Assembly: GCA_019637615.1 (NCBI GenBank)
Contig: JAHBVJ010000011.1
Location: 62,001-126,000 of the forward strand
Origin: Anaerolineae bacterium
GTDB taxonomy: Bacteria; Chloroflexota; Anaerolineae; Aggregatilineales; UBA2796
Reading direction: 5' to 3'
Length of the DNA: 64,000 nucleotides
Shown here: in pieces, positions 17,001 to 24,362 of the stretch
Position numbering within the stretch: the stretch's first letter is position 1
Layout of the letters: each line of letters opens with the position of its first letter
Translations under genes and position numbers: made by a program
The notes under the pieces: generated by a model
What the model was told of the DNA's origin: nothing
What the model saw: only the letters and a program-made list of their open reading frames with translations
Databases searched by the model: none

Positions 17001-17721
17001 ACTCCAGACTTTTGTCTACACAGCCTCGCACGACTTGCAAGAACCGCTGCGGAAAATTCAGGCATTTGGCGACCGAGTACAGGCAACGAACGCCATCAAC
17101 TTGACTGAACAAGGACAAGACTACCTGAATCGCATGATCAATGCCGCTAAACGGATGCAAGCCCTCATTCAAGACTTGCTCGCGTATTCCCGTGTTAGCA
17201 CGCAAGCCGAACCATTCCGTGCTGTCGATCTAAATATAGTAGTCAAAGCGGTCTGTTCCGATTTGGAAATTGCTATTGAAACTGCTGAGGCGGATATCAA
17301 GGTAGACAGTCTAGCCACCATTGAGGCTGATCCAACACAGATGCATCAGTTGTTTCAAAATTTGCTCAGTAACGCTCTTAAATTCCGTGATCCCAAGCGC
17401 GCTTCTGTCATTCGCATCAGTGGGCGGTTGTTAGCTCCCCCGACCGACAGTGCAATATTTGACAGTTCGGTAACAGGATCAATGTATGAAATGACCGTCG
17501 CAGACAACGGCATTGGGTTCGAAGAAAAGTATGCGCAGCAAATATTCGGCATGTTCCAACGGCTTCATAGTCGTACAGCCTACGAAGGCACAGGCATTGG
17601 TTTGGCAATATGCCAAAGAATTATAGACCGGCATCATGGCACAATATTAGCGCGTGGGTTGCTTGGACAGGGCACCTCATTTATCATTACTTTACCTGTA
17701 CGTCAGGATGAGGAGGACTAG
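14098..17721 (+). CDS. Membrane histidine kinase with five PAS domains
   Basis: A sensor kinase of about 1207 residues. The first 290 residues hold about eight hydrophobic helices (for example LGLVIAGLGGIVLIGWIF and TIVVVVALLTIAEYLFG) forming a membrane sensor of unknown ligand. A short coiled coil (NNDLERRVRDRTIEL) leads to five tandem PAS/PAC units beginning near residues 318, 445, 570, 700 and 820, most ending in a D-I/V-T-x-x-K/R motif. The kinase core has VYTASHDLQEPLRKIQ with the phospho-His, NLLSNALKF, VADNGIGFEE and GTGIGLAICQRI. AGGA 9 bases before 14098 decides the start. It is the first gene of the kai locus; the next regulator follows after 6 bases and is the likely phosphate acceptor. 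Confidence 0.9.
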   Translation: MEYQEPVMLTRFQRISQRLGLVIAGLGGIVLIGWIFDIPIFQSIFPNLATMKFNTALLFVLTGISLAIRPTRILVARILATIVVVVALLTIAEYLFGWNLGIDELFWTDAATVAQNGIYPGRMSIITALDFALLAGSLLWREQRWSQVLMILAGSLAFLALLGYLYGVEGLYRILPYSSMALHTAAGFLTLAVGIYLLAPSSSLVDIIENSSAGSLLIRRLLPITIVLILLLGWLKLQGQGIGLYGNEFGTALTTLFNILLFVALVGWIAHDLHHIDQQRQQAVIALQQANNDLERRVRDRTIELTQAYYTLQTSEARFAGVVDTAHDAIISVDEQQLILLFNQGAERVFGYSSAETIGHSLNLLLPDRFQGAHAQHIVEFGQSSQKTRIMALDRSEVMGRRKNGEEFPAEVSISWMVLNGRKFFTAVVRDVTAQKRAQDALKSSEQRFRLLVDNVRDYAIFMLDAEGRVVSWNSGAERLSGYLEREIIRKHFSHFYAPESIDAGEPQRLLQLAAQQGYAATEGWHVRKDGSQFWARVDITALRDAQGRLIGFSNITRDLTEQKRADESLKESELRFRRAIIDAPFPIMIHAEDGEVLHISNIWTELSGYTHADIPTIADWTERAYGERRQSVKTLIDSVYNRNSPLKGGEFQVRTKWGEVRIWDFIAAPLGLLPDGRRMVSSMAMDITERKKMEALLRESENRFRTMAELLPAPVLVSRASGGVFTYANPAFGELVGIAPENLIGRTTLDLDMYDNPGERLKLLGKLRIDGVLRNHELYGKRPTDGSRFWVYVSAQFITFDNEPSIVSVFVDITERKRLEQALRESEALLRHVQEILPVGLWIIDSNGNIATSNPTGRQIWAGVKYVGIDQFTEYKGWWLDSGNRIAPEEWAASRAVTKGETSINEEIEIESFDGTHKYILNSAIPILSEQQSIIGAIVVNQDITSLKQTEVKLRQSADELERRNRELQTFVYTASHDLQEPLRKIQAFGDRVQATNAINLTEQGQDYLNRMINAAKRMQALIQDLLAYSRVSTQAEPFRAVDLNIVVKAVCSDLEIAIETAEADIKVDSLATIEADPTQMHQLFQNLLSNALKFRDPKRASVIRISGRLLAPPTDSAIFDSSVTGSMYEMTVADNGIGFEEKYAQQIFGMFQRLHSRTAYEGTGIGLAICQRIIDRHHGTILARGLLGQGTSFIITLPVRQDEED

Positions 17722-17727
17722 ACTTCT

Positions 17728-18171
17728 ATGAAAGATACGAGGCAGCACTTCCTAATTTTGATGGCCGACGACGATGAAGAAGATTGCATACTGACCAAAG
17801 ATGCCTTACGCGAGAGTCGGTTAAACAATCCTATCCTTTTTGTGCATGATGGCGAAGAACTAATGGCCTATCTGCGCCGAGAGGGCGAATACCGAGACGC
17901 ACAACGTCCGGGGCTGATTTTGCTTGACCTGAATATGCCTCGCAAAAGTGGACGCGAAGCGCTTGGTGAGATAAAATCTGATCCTCAGTTGCGCGCTATT
18001 CCCGTAATTATTCTAACAACATCAAAAAGCGAACTAGATGTCACAAACAGCTATACGCTTGGGGCAAATTCTTATATTACCAAACCAGTTACTTTTCAGG
18101 CGTTGGTAGATGTGATGTTGATGCTGAAACATTATTGGTTTGAAATTGTCGAATTACCAGACAGTAGGTAA
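17728..18171 (+). CDS. Single-domain response regulator (Rcp1-like)
   Basis: A 147-residue stand-alone receiver. LILMADDDEEDCILTKDAL carries the acidic pocket, GLILLDLNMPRKSGREAL the phospho-acceptor Asp, VIILTTSKSE the Thr and SYITKPVTFQAL the Lys. The DDDEED pattern and LNMPRKSG are typical of small regulators paired with phytochrome-like kinases. It starts 6 bases after the multi-PAS kinase and ends 1 base before the next gene, so it is firmly in the operon. With no output domain it probably relays phosphate or controls a partner by binding. A weak AGGAGG lies 12 bases before the ATG. Confidence 0.92.
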   Translation: MKDTRQHFLILMADDDEEDCILTKDALRESRLNNPILFVHDGEELMAYLRREGEYRDAQRPGLILLDLNMPRKSGREALGEIKSDPQLRAIPVIILTTSKSELDVTNSYTLGANSYITKPVTFQALVDVMLMLKHYWFEIVELPDSR

Positions 18172-18172
18172 G

Positions 18173-19180
18173 ATGCAGTTCGACTTTGCGGCTCAACCGC
18201 TGCGAATAGTGTTGGTGGATGACGACGAAGATGACTATCTCATTCTACGCGATATTATCACGAATATTAGCGAATTTGCGGTTGAGATAGATTGGGCAAG
18301 CACCCATGAGACGGCGCTCGCAGTATTAACACGCAACGAGCACGACATCTGTCTGCTTGATTATTTTATGGGTAAATATACTGGCCTCGATATTTTGAAA
18401 GCTGCGCGGGCAAAAGGCTGCCAAGTGCCCTTTATCATGCTGACGGGGTCAGGCAATCGCAGTGTTGACCTTCAAGCCATGAAAAGTGGCGTGGAGTTTT
18501 ATTTAGACAAGAATCACCTAAACCCTTTTGATCTCGAACGCGCGATTCGCTACAGCATCGAACGGGCACACATTCTACGTGCGCTACAGGATCTCAATTC
18601 GCAGCTTGAGGAGCGTGTAGCAGACCGTACACAGCAGCTATTACAAACCAACCTCCAACTAGAGAACGAGATCGAAGTACGCAAAAAAATCGAAGAAGAA
18701 GTACGGCATCTAAGGCATGAGCGGGAACGCGCGACCTTAAGTCAGATCGCGCAATATCCAAAGACATCGTTAACAGCCAAAATGCTTGGTATGCGGACGT
18801 TGCGCGAGAGCGAGCCTGACACATTTAAGACATTTGTGGATCGTTATGATACATTGTTAGAACTGGCGATGGAACAAATCGCCTATCGGGTTGAACATCA
18901 TATTTCTACTCAGCTACGTGAATTAGCAGAAGCGATGGGTACCATGCGCCTTAGCCCGCGCGACTTAGTAGAAATTCATCAGACGGTGCTTAACACGAAA
19001 AACGTGAACATCACTCCTGAAAAAGCGGATACTTATGTTGAAGAAGGTAGATTGATGATATTTGAATTGATGGGGCATCTAAGCTCATACTATCGTAATT
19101 TTGCCTTCAACGTCAGTAACCGACAAGGGCGACTTAAAGGCAGCGATCCGACTACGGACTTCCTAGGGGAGGACACGTGA
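18173..19180 (+). CDS. Receiver / coiled-coil / KaiA-like C-terminal domain protein
   Basis: A 335-residue protein with three parts. Residues about 9-130 are a receiver with an intact acidic pocket (VLVDDDEDD), acceptor Asp 63 (CLLDYFMGKYTG), Thr in MLTGSG and Lys in YLDKNH. Residues about 135-195 are a charged coiled coil (LEERVADRTQQLLQ). Residues about 200-311 are a helical domain ending DLVEIHQTVLNT...EEGRLMIFELMGHLSSYYR. The order EIH, RL, HL, YR and its spacing (42 residues) nearly equals that remembered for the KaiC-binding domain of KaiA (43 residues). KaiA also has a receiver-like N-terminus, but a degenerate one. The gene overlaps kaiB by 4 bases. The ATG at 18173 is chosen over 18140, which lies inside the previous gene. 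KaiA-like function is inferred. Confidence 0.75.
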   Translation: MQFDFAAQPLRIVLVDDDEDDYLILRDIITNISEFAVEIDWASTHETALAVLTRNEHDICLLDYFMGKYTGLDILKAARAKGCQVPFIMLTGSGNRSVDLQAMKSGVEFYLDKNHLNPFDLERAIRYSIERAHILRALQDLNSQLEERVADRTQQLLQTNLQLENEIEVRKKIEEEVRHLRHERERATLSQIAQYPKTSLTAKMLGMRTLRESEPDTFKTFVDRYDTLLELAMEQIAYRVEHHISTQLRELAEAMGTMRLSPRDLVEIHQTVLNTKNVNITPEKADTYVEEGRLMIFELMGHLSSYYRNFAFNVSNRQGRLKGSDPTTDFLGEDT

Positions 19181-19476
19181 AAGAGAAGTACCAACTGAAG
19201 CTCTATATTACCGGCAAAACGGCGCGTACCGAAACAGCCGTCAATATGCTGCGCAGAATTTGTGAAGAAGACCTACAAGGTCAATACCTATTAACGGTGA
19301 TTGATATTTTGGAACATCCACAGCTTGCTGAAGATGAAAGAATTCTGGCGACGCCGACTCTGATTAAAGTATTACCACAGCCACTTCGTCGTATCATTGG
19401 TGACTTATCAGATAGAGAAAAAGTATTACTGGGCCTCGATTTGCATCCATTTCCTCCCACTACAGGAGATTCTTGA
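19177..19476 (+). CDS. kaiB: Circadian clock protein KaiB
   Basis: A 99-residue thioredoxin-like, fold-switching protein that binds phosphorylated KaiC and in cyanobacteria sequesters KaiA. It keeps the family core almost unchanged: LKLYITGKTARTETAV, LQGQYLLTVIDILEHPQLAE, RILATPTLIKVLPQPLRRII and GDLSDREKVLLGLDL. Length is close to the usual 100 residues, and it lacks the extra acidic tail of some cyanobacterial proteins. It starts with GTG at 19177, overlapping the upstream stop (GTGA), behind a strong GGGGAGG. Its TGA overlaps the kaiC ATG by one base, so translation is coupled. Confidence 0.97.
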   Translation: MKEKYQLKLYITGKTARTETAVNMLRRICEEDLQGQYLLTVIDILEHPQLAEDERILATPTLIKVLPQPLRRIIGDLSDREKVLLGLDLHPFPPTTGDS

Positions 19477-20993
19477 TGACCCTCAGAAAACAACAGCACA
19501 TCTTGAAACTCGAAACCGGAATTATCGGTTTTGATTCCATTGCTGACGGAGGTTTGCCCAAGGGACGTATGACCTTGGTTAGCGGATCAGCCGGGAGTGG
19601 GAAAACTGTTTTTGCCGCCCAGTTTCTTGCCACAGGTATCCTCAAACACAATCAATCCGGTGTATTCGTAACCTTTGAAGAAACACCGAACGAAGTCCGG
19701 AAGAATTTGATTTCGCTAGGCTGGCCTATTCAAGAGTGGGAAGACAGCGGCAAGTGGGCATTTGTGGATGTTTCTCCGCAACCGGGGGATGAAACGATCA
19801 TCATCGGTGATTATGACCTCGGTGCCCTATTGGCACGCATTGAACATGCCGTTCAGAAGGTAGGTGCCGACCGGATTGCGCTGGATACGATTAGCGCTGT
19901 CTATACCCAATTTTCTGATAAGCGCATCATTCGCCGGGAACTCCACCGGGTGGCCTCGGCCTTGAAAATTATCGGCATCACGGCTGTCATGACTGCTGAA
20001 CGCACGGAAGAATACGGCGATATTGCACGCTATGGCGTCGAGGAATTTGTCGCGGATAACGTCATCATCCTTCGCAACGTCCTCGAAGAAGAAAAACGGC
20101 GGCGCACCATTGAAATCCTGAAATTCCGAGGAACATCCCACAAAAAAGGAGAGTTCCCGTTCACCATTAGCCCTGCCGAAGGGGTGGTCATCATCCCACT
20201 CTCGGCGATTGAACTGAAACAGCGCTCGTCCTACGTCCGCATCACGTCTGGCAATAAGGATATGGACGAAATGTGCGGCGGCGGCTTCTTCCGCGACTCG
20301 ATCATTTTGGTATCGGGAGCGACAGGCACTGGCAAAACGTTGATGACGACTGAATTTGTCGCTGGCGGCGCGAATAACGGCGAACGCTGTCTATTGTTTT
20401 CCTATGAAGAAAGCCGCGATCAACTCTTTCGTAACGCCACTGGATGGGGAATTGATTACGAGACGATGGAAAAAGAAGGCAAATTGCGGGTGATTTGTAC
20501 ATATCCGGAAGTTGCCAGTTTGGAAGATCACCTGATCGATATTAAGGCAGAAATTGACGCTTTTCAACCTGATCGGGTGGCGATTGATAGTCTTTCCGCG
20601 CTAGAGCGCATTTCGACCTTCAAGAGCTATCGGGAGTTCGTTCTCGGTATCACGTCCTTTATCAAAGATCGAGAGACGGCGGGCCTGTTTACTTCGACCA
20701 CGCCCGCGCTGCTTGGTGGCACCTCCATCACCGAGGCGCATATTTCTACGATCACCGATTCCATCATTATCTTGCGCTATGTGGAAATCTTCGGGGAAAT
20801 GCGCCGTGGGCTTACGGTACTGAAGATGCGCGGGTCGGGGCATGATAAAGGCATTCGGGAATTCATCATCGATGGACATGGGATGCACATTGGTCGCCCA
20901 TTCCGGAACATCGCCGGAATTCTGTCAGGCAATATCGTGCATGTAGGATCATTAGGCGACGACCGCATCGACAACATGTTTAAGGATGAATGA
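19476..20993 (+). CDS. kaiC: Circadian clock ATPase/autokinase KaiC
   Basis: A 505-residue double RecA-fold protein that forms hexamers. The CI half has Walker A GSAGSGKT (about 37-44) and the catalytic Glu pair in FVTFEETP. The CII half has Walker A GATGTGKT (about 281-288) and FSYEESRDQL. The autophosphorylation segment SITEAHISTITDS keeps the Ser-Thr pair (about S424/T425) that cycles in cyanobacterial KaiC, as well as the nearby Thr at about 419. After ILSGN only about 20 residues remain (ending DDRIDNMFKDE), a tail shorter than in cyanobacteria, where it binds KaiA. An ATG at 19476 with AGGAGA upstream is preferred to TTG at 19473. Confidence 0.97.
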   Translation: MTLRKQQHILKLETGIIGFDSIADGGLPKGRMTLVSGSAGSGKTVFAAQFLATGILKHNQSGVFVTFEETPNEVRKNLISLGWPIQEWEDSGKWAFVDVSPQPGDETIIIGDYDLGALLARIEHAVQKVGADRIALDTISAVYTQFSDKRIIRRELHRVASALKIIGITAVMTAERTEEYGDIARYGVEEFVADNVIILRNVLEEEKRRRTIEILKFRGTSHKKGEFPFTISPAEGVVIIPLSAIELKQRSSYVRITSGNKDMDEMCGGGFFRDSIILVSGATGTGKTLMTTEFVAGGANNGERCLLFSYEESRDQLFRNATGWGIDYETMEKEGKLRVICTYPEVASLEDHLIDIKAEIDAFQPDRVAIDSLSALERISTFKSYREFVLGITSFIKDRETAGLFTSTTPALLGGTSITEAHISTITDSIIILRYVEIFGEMRRGLTVLKMRGSGHDKGIREFIIDGHGMHIGRPFRNIAGILSGNIVHVGSLGDDRIDNMFKDE

Positions 20994-21073
20994 GGCCGCC
21001 CGCTTTTCGAATTGAGCGCAAGACAATTCTACGCTTAAAGACAACCATCGATACGAACGCCATCGGAGGAAGT

Positions 21074-21118
21074 ATGACTTACCTTCCACTTCAACGCGAT
21101 CAAGTTCTGGGGCACTGA
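21074..21118 (+). CDS. Possible 14-residue leader peptide before the second kai-locus kinase
   Basis: ATG at 21074 has a very strong ribosome site (GGAGGA about 3-8 bases upstream) and encodes MTYLPLQRDQVLGH before TGA. The histidine kinase at 21125 starts 6 bases later in the same frame and has no ribosome site of its own. This could be a leader peptide that couples translation, or the true start of a kinase gene interrupted by an in-frame stop. The sequence alone does not decide between these. Confidence 0.4.
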   Translation: MTYLPLQRDQVLGH

Positions 21119-21124
21119 AATGTA

Positions 21125-22189
21125 ATGGTAGAACAAAGTGAATCCAGCTTCGAAGCTATCATTGCTGCCACCTCAGACAGTATCGTAATCGTAAATAGGC
21201 AGGGGATTGTGCAGTATGTTAATCCGGCTGCCGAAATACTTTTCGAGCGCCCAAGCAGTGAATTGTTAGACTCCATGTTTGGCTTTCCCGTCGTTGCGGG
21301 CGAAATTACGGAACTGGACATCGTGCGGAATGGGAAAGACGTAAACATCATTGAGATGCGCGTCGTGAAAATGTCATGGCGCGGGGAAGTGGCCTATCTC
21401 GCCCTGCTGCACGATGTCACGGAGCGCAAGAATAGAGAATTGGAAATCCGCAATCTCAATGCCGTGTTGGAGCGTCGTGTCAAAGAGCGTACCACTGAAC
21501 TGGAAGCAGCGAATAAGGAACTAGAAGCATTTAGTTATTCAATTTCTCACGATCTACGTGCCCCACTACGGGTAATCCAGAATTTCTCGCACATCGTGAA
21601 TGAAGATTACCACGACCTTCTACCAAGTGACGGACAGCACTTATTGGATCGCATCCAAGAAAATGCGCAACGGATGGATCGGCTGATCGTTGACCTATTG
21701 AACTTTTCGCGCTTCAGCCGTCAGCCCCTGAACAAGCGGCTGATCCAACTGGATGATTTGGTTCGCCGTGTCATCGAGGAATTACAGAATGATGAGCAAG
21801 GCCGTCAAGTTGAGGTGAAGATCAACGAGTTACCGCCTTGTGAAGCTGATCCAATTTTACTCCGACAAGTTTTTTTTAATTTGCTCTCCAACGCTTTCAA
21901 ATATACGCGTCGCACCGATAAACCCTATATCGAAGTGGGGCATTATCAAGCCGATGGTGACTCCGTGTACTACGTTAAAGATAACGGGGCTGGTTTTAAT
22001 ATGGAGTATGCCCACAAATTATTCGGGGTATTCCAGCGTCTGCACTCAGAGGCGGACTTTGCCGGCACCGGGGTGGGGCTGGCAATCGTATCACGCATTA
22101 TCCATCGCCACGGTGGTCGGGTTTGGGCAGAGGCCGAGGTTAATAAAGGCGCGACTTTCTATTTTACGCTCGAAACCCATAACAATTGA
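21125..22189 (+). CDS. PAS-domain histidine kinase
   Basis: A 354-residue soluble kinase. A single PAS domain at about 5-100 (SFEAIIAATSDSIVIVNRQG, YVNPAAEILFERP, FGFPVVAGEITELDIVR) ends in LLHDVTERKN. A coiled coil RVKERTTELEAANKELEAF leads to SYSISHDLRAPLRVIQ with the phospho-His. The ATPase domain has NLLSNAFKYT, VKDNGAGFNMEYAHKLFGVF and GTGVGLAIVSRIIHRHGG. The core resembles phytochrome-type kinases. It follows kaiC by about 130 bases. Lack of a ribosome site suggests coupling to the short frame at 21074-21118. An output kinase reading KaiC state, like SasA in cyanobacteria, is possible, but SasA has a KaiB-like sensor domain and this protein has none. Confidence 0.9.
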   Translation: MVEQSESSFEAIIAATSDSIVIVNRQGIVQYVNPAAEILFERPSSELLDSMFGFPVVAGEITELDIVRNGKDVNIIEMRVVKMSWRGEVAYLALLHDVTERKNRELEIRNLNAVLERRVKERTTELEAANKELEAFSYSISHDLRAPLRVIQNFSHIVNEDYHDLLPSDGQHLLDRIQENAQRMDRLIVDLLNFSRFSRQPLNKRLIQLDDLVRRVIEELQNDEQGRQVEVKINELPPCEADPILLRQVFFNLLSNAFKYTRRTDKPYIEVGHYQADGDSVYYVKDNGAGFNMEYAHKLFGVFQRLHSEADFAGTGVGLAIVSRIIHRHGGRVWAEAEVNKGATFYFTLETHNN

Positions 22190-22298
22190 AAATCAATCAT
22201 TCTATCATATGGTCAAAACTCAAACTTTGAAGGATACTATCACTATAATCATAGTTCCATAAAACATATGTAAGCGTCGTTTGCACGGGATTACATCA

Positions 22299-24233
22299 AT
22301 GTTACCAACTGATGAGCGCTATCAAGCGATTACTGATGCGACTTCTGATAGTCTGATTATTGTTGATAAGCATGGTGTTGTGAAATTTGTCAACCATGCC
22401 GCCGAGATATTGTTTGATCGCTCCAAATCCATGCTGTTGAAATCGATCTTTGGATTTCCCGTCGTTGCTGACGAAACCACAGAAATTGATATTGTGCGAG
22501 CGAATGGGGAAATACGTGTTGCGGAAATGCGTGTCGCGGTAATAGATTGGGATGACGAAACTGCTTATCTAGCGACGCTTCGTGACATTACCGAGCGGCT
22601 ACAAGCACAGGCCGAATTGCAAGCGCTCCATAACGCGGTATCGTATTTGTTCAAAGCAGATAGCCTCTACAATCTGGGTCACCAAATTGTGCAATCAGTC
22701 GTACAAGAATTCAACCATGTTGACTGCGGACTGCTGCTGGTAGACAAGAAACAGAATTCACTGATACGACTTGCCCGTACTGGCACCTATCAAGTGCAGA
22801 CTGATACACCACTCTTCCTGAATGGCACAGGCTTAATACCGGAATGCATCAGAAGCGGGAAGCTAGTTTATGTAGCCAACGTCGATAATGATCCCCGTTA
22901 CATTCCCAACAGCCCGCCGACACGATCAGAATTGGTCATCCCGTTACATACCGTTAACGGCGTCATCGGCGTGTTGGACTTGCAAAGTACGAAGATAAAT
23001 GCCATCTCCATGCGCGATCAGCGTGTTCTGAGTGCGTTTGCCGAACGAGCCGCCGTCGCTATCGAAAATATGCGGTTGTACGAGGAAATTAGTCGCCACG
23101 CAGTCGATCTCGAATGGCGTGTCGCCACCCGCACCGCAGAATTGCTGCACGCGAAGGAACGAATTGAGGCAATCTTCAACAGTACGAGTGATGCCATTGT
23201 CATAATCCGCTCGGATGGAACTATCCAACAAACGAATAGCGCTTTCACCGATTTGTTTGGATATACCGCCGAAGAGTCTTATGGAATGTTGTTAGCCACA
23301 TTCTTAGATTATAACGGCAGCAAACTGCTCACTGATGTGTTCTTGCAGGTGATGAAGGATGGTAAGCCGCGTCGTGTTGAAGTCAATGGTCGTCGCAAAA
23401 ATGGCTCACCATTCAGTGCAGATGTGGCATTGGCCTCTACGATCCAGACTGAGTTACGAGAGATGAACATCATCTGTAGCGTACGCGACATTTCCGAGCG
23501 GAAAGCAATGGAGGAAGGCTTACGCAATGCCTTGAAACGCGAACAAGAGTTGAATGAATTGAAATCGCGCTTCATTTCAACGGCGTCGCATGAATTTCGC
23601 ACGCCGCTTGCCACCATCTTGATCTCGGCTGATCTATTGTTCCAACATCGGGACAAAATGGATGAGGCGAAAATTGGGCGCAAATTCCAAACGATCATGG
23701 AACAAGTGCGGTATCTTACCAGCGTTATTGACGATGTGCTTGATCTAGCACGGATACAAGCAGGGAAAATGGAGTTGACTCCAGATCAGACGGATCTAGA
23801 CTTGTTTTGTCAAGACATGATTGAAGATTTTCAGGGACATGCTGGTGCTACCCACGACATCATCTACACATGCAAGCAATCACTACCGTTACTAAACCTT
23901 GATAAGAAATTATTGCGCCAAATCGTCAATAATCTGCTGTCAAATGCAATAAAATATTCCCCTCAAGGTGGGCATATCTTCGTATCGCTTGAACAAAAAT
24001 CAAATATGGTACTTTTACACGTGCGCGATGAAGGCATCGGCATCCCTCCAGATGATCTTAAACACCTTTTCGAACCCTTCCACCGTGCTGCTAACGTTGG
24101 AACTATCCGAGGCACAGGGTTGGGGTTAAGCATTACAAAGCAAGCGGTCGAACTTCATGGGGGAACGCTGGCTGTCGAATCGCAGGTTGGTAACGGGACG
24201 ACCTTTACTGTCGCCTTGCCCTCTCGAAACTGA
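22299..24233 (+). CDS. PAS-GAF-PAS histidine kinase
   Basis: A kinase of about 644 residues and no membrane helix. PAS 1 (about 5-100) is a close relative of that in the upstream kinase: both read DATSDS or AATSDS, then FVNHAAEILFDRS or YVNPAAEILFERP, then FGFPVVADETTEIDIVR or the matching segment. A GAF domain at about 115-265 (VDCGLLLVDKKQNSLIRLA, ELVIPLHTVNGVIGVLDLQ) follows, then PAS 2 at about 300-415 and the core FISTASHEFRTPLATILIS, NNLLSNAIKYSPQGG, VRDEGIGIPPDDLKHLFEPF and GTGLGLSITKQ. The ATG at 22299 has GGGA 10 bases upstream; TTG at 22281 is an alternative. It closes the kai locus, 109 bases after the previous kinase. Confidence 0.92.
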   Translation: MLPTDERYQAITDATSDSLIIVDKHGVVKFVNHAAEILFDRSKSMLLKSIFGFPVVADETTEIDIVRANGEIRVAEMRVAVIDWDDETAYLATLRDITERLQAQAELQALHNAVSYLFKADSLYNLGHQIVQSVVQEFNHVDCGLLLVDKKQNSLIRLARTGTYQVQTDTPLFLNGTGLIPECIRSGKLVYVANVDNDPRYIPNSPPTRSELVIPLHTVNGVIGVLDLQSTKINAISMRDQRVLSAFAERAAVAIENMRLYEEISRHAVDLEWRVATRTAELLHAKERIEAIFNSTSDAIVIIRSDGTIQQTNSAFTDLFGYTAEESYGMLLATFLDYNGSKLLTDVFLQVMKDGKPRRVEVNGRRKNGSPFSADVALASTIQTELREMNIICSVRDISERKAMEEGLRNALKREQELNELKSRFISTASHEFRTPLATILISADLLFQHRDKMDEAKIGRKFQTIMEQVRYLTSVIDDVLDLARIQAGKMELTPDQTDLDLFCQDMIEDFQGHAGATHDIIYTCKQSLPLLNLDKKLLRQIVNNLLSNAIKYSPQGGHIFVSLEQKSNMVLLHVRDEGIGIPPDDLKHLFEPFHRAANVGTIRGTGLGLSITKQAVELHGGTLAVESQVGNGTTFTVALPSRN

Positions 24234-24362
24234 GCTTCATCATCCTTCAGATGCGTCATATGGCTGGCTACTCCGCATTTGCCGCAAGCTATATAGCAAC
24301 GGTGAAGCGCGCAGTAAAATAGTGTCACCACGCGCCTCGCCCTGAAAACTTAATCGCCGTAG

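Noticed and set aside
18140..18172. The longer start of the KaiA-like gene
   Set aside because: It would begin inside the previous response-regulator gene, adds residues without receiver likeness, and the ATG at 18173 directly follows that gene's stop.
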